From positions 1 to 16,186 of the forward strand of contig DAIMZL010000068.1 of NCBI GenBank assembly GCA_036733965.1: DNA of 16,186 bases, written 5' to 3'. Position numbers and translations under genes: made by a program. Numbering within the stretch: the stretch's first letter is position 1; every line of letters starts with the position of its first letter. Source of the DNA: JAEXOD01 sp937930275. Its GTDB lineage: Bacteria > Bacteroidota > Ignavibacteria > Ignavibacteriales > Melioribacteraceae. This document shows, piece after piece, positions 16,173 to 16,186 of this stretch. Under the pieces are notes generated by a model. It made no database searches and was not told the origin of the DNA. It saw nothing but the letters and a program-made list of their open reading frames with translations.

Positions 16173-16186
16173 CCCATGAATGAATT

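Noticed and set aside
1..16186. CRISPR arrays, tRNA or rRNA genes
   Set aside because: I saw no regularly spaced direct repeats of 20-40 bases and no tRNA- or rRNA-like conserved segments on either strand.

Overview
This is an AT-rich bacterial window carrying core replication and topology genes. The gene order dnaN-recF-DUF721-gyrB-gyrA, the periplasm-facing TPR histidine kinase and the M1 peptidase fit the Bacteroidota/Chlorobiota group. My best guess is an Ignavibacteria-like lineage, but this rests on family resemblance from memory and not on a tree. Two runs of exactly 100 Ns, each inside a conserved gene, show a scaffolded draft or metagenome assembly.

Layout. Positions 1-3278 hold two sensor histidine kinases in convergent orientation that overlap by 7 bp at their 3' ends. 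The first is cut by the window edge. The second has a signal peptide, TPR repeats, one membrane segment and a GAF-like region. A polyphosphate kinase 2 gene (3375-4106) diverges from the second kinase and is broken by a gap. After a 342-bp gene-free stretch comes a short RecQ helicase on the minus strand (4449-5882). Its start faces away from a plus-strand run of six closely spaced genes (6070-14026): dnaN, recF (also gapped), a DUF721/DciA-type gene with a TTG start, gyrB with a GTG start, gyrA, and a PLP enzyme of the Cys/Met metabolism family. A perfect palindrome with a T-run (14052-14083) is the first convincing terminator of that run. A secreted M1 zinc metallopeptidase follows (14111-16000). 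The last 186 bp are non-coding and full of nested inverted repeats resembling a REP-type or small mobile intergenic element.

How the genes work together. DnaN (sliding clamp), RecF (gap repair), the DciA-like protein (replicative helicase handling) and DNA gyrase form a replication and topology operon. Stop/start overlaps at dnaN-recF and recF-dciA suggest translational coupling. RecQ beside RecF gives recombinational repair genes on both sides of the divergent promoter region. dnaA, which usually precedes dnaN, is not in the window. The amino-acid lyase/synthase appears to be co-transcribed with gyrase without an obvious functional link.

I see no clear new multi-gene system. The most unusual material is the paired inverted-repeat structure at the right end, with possible related fragments in the ppk2-recQ intergenic region.
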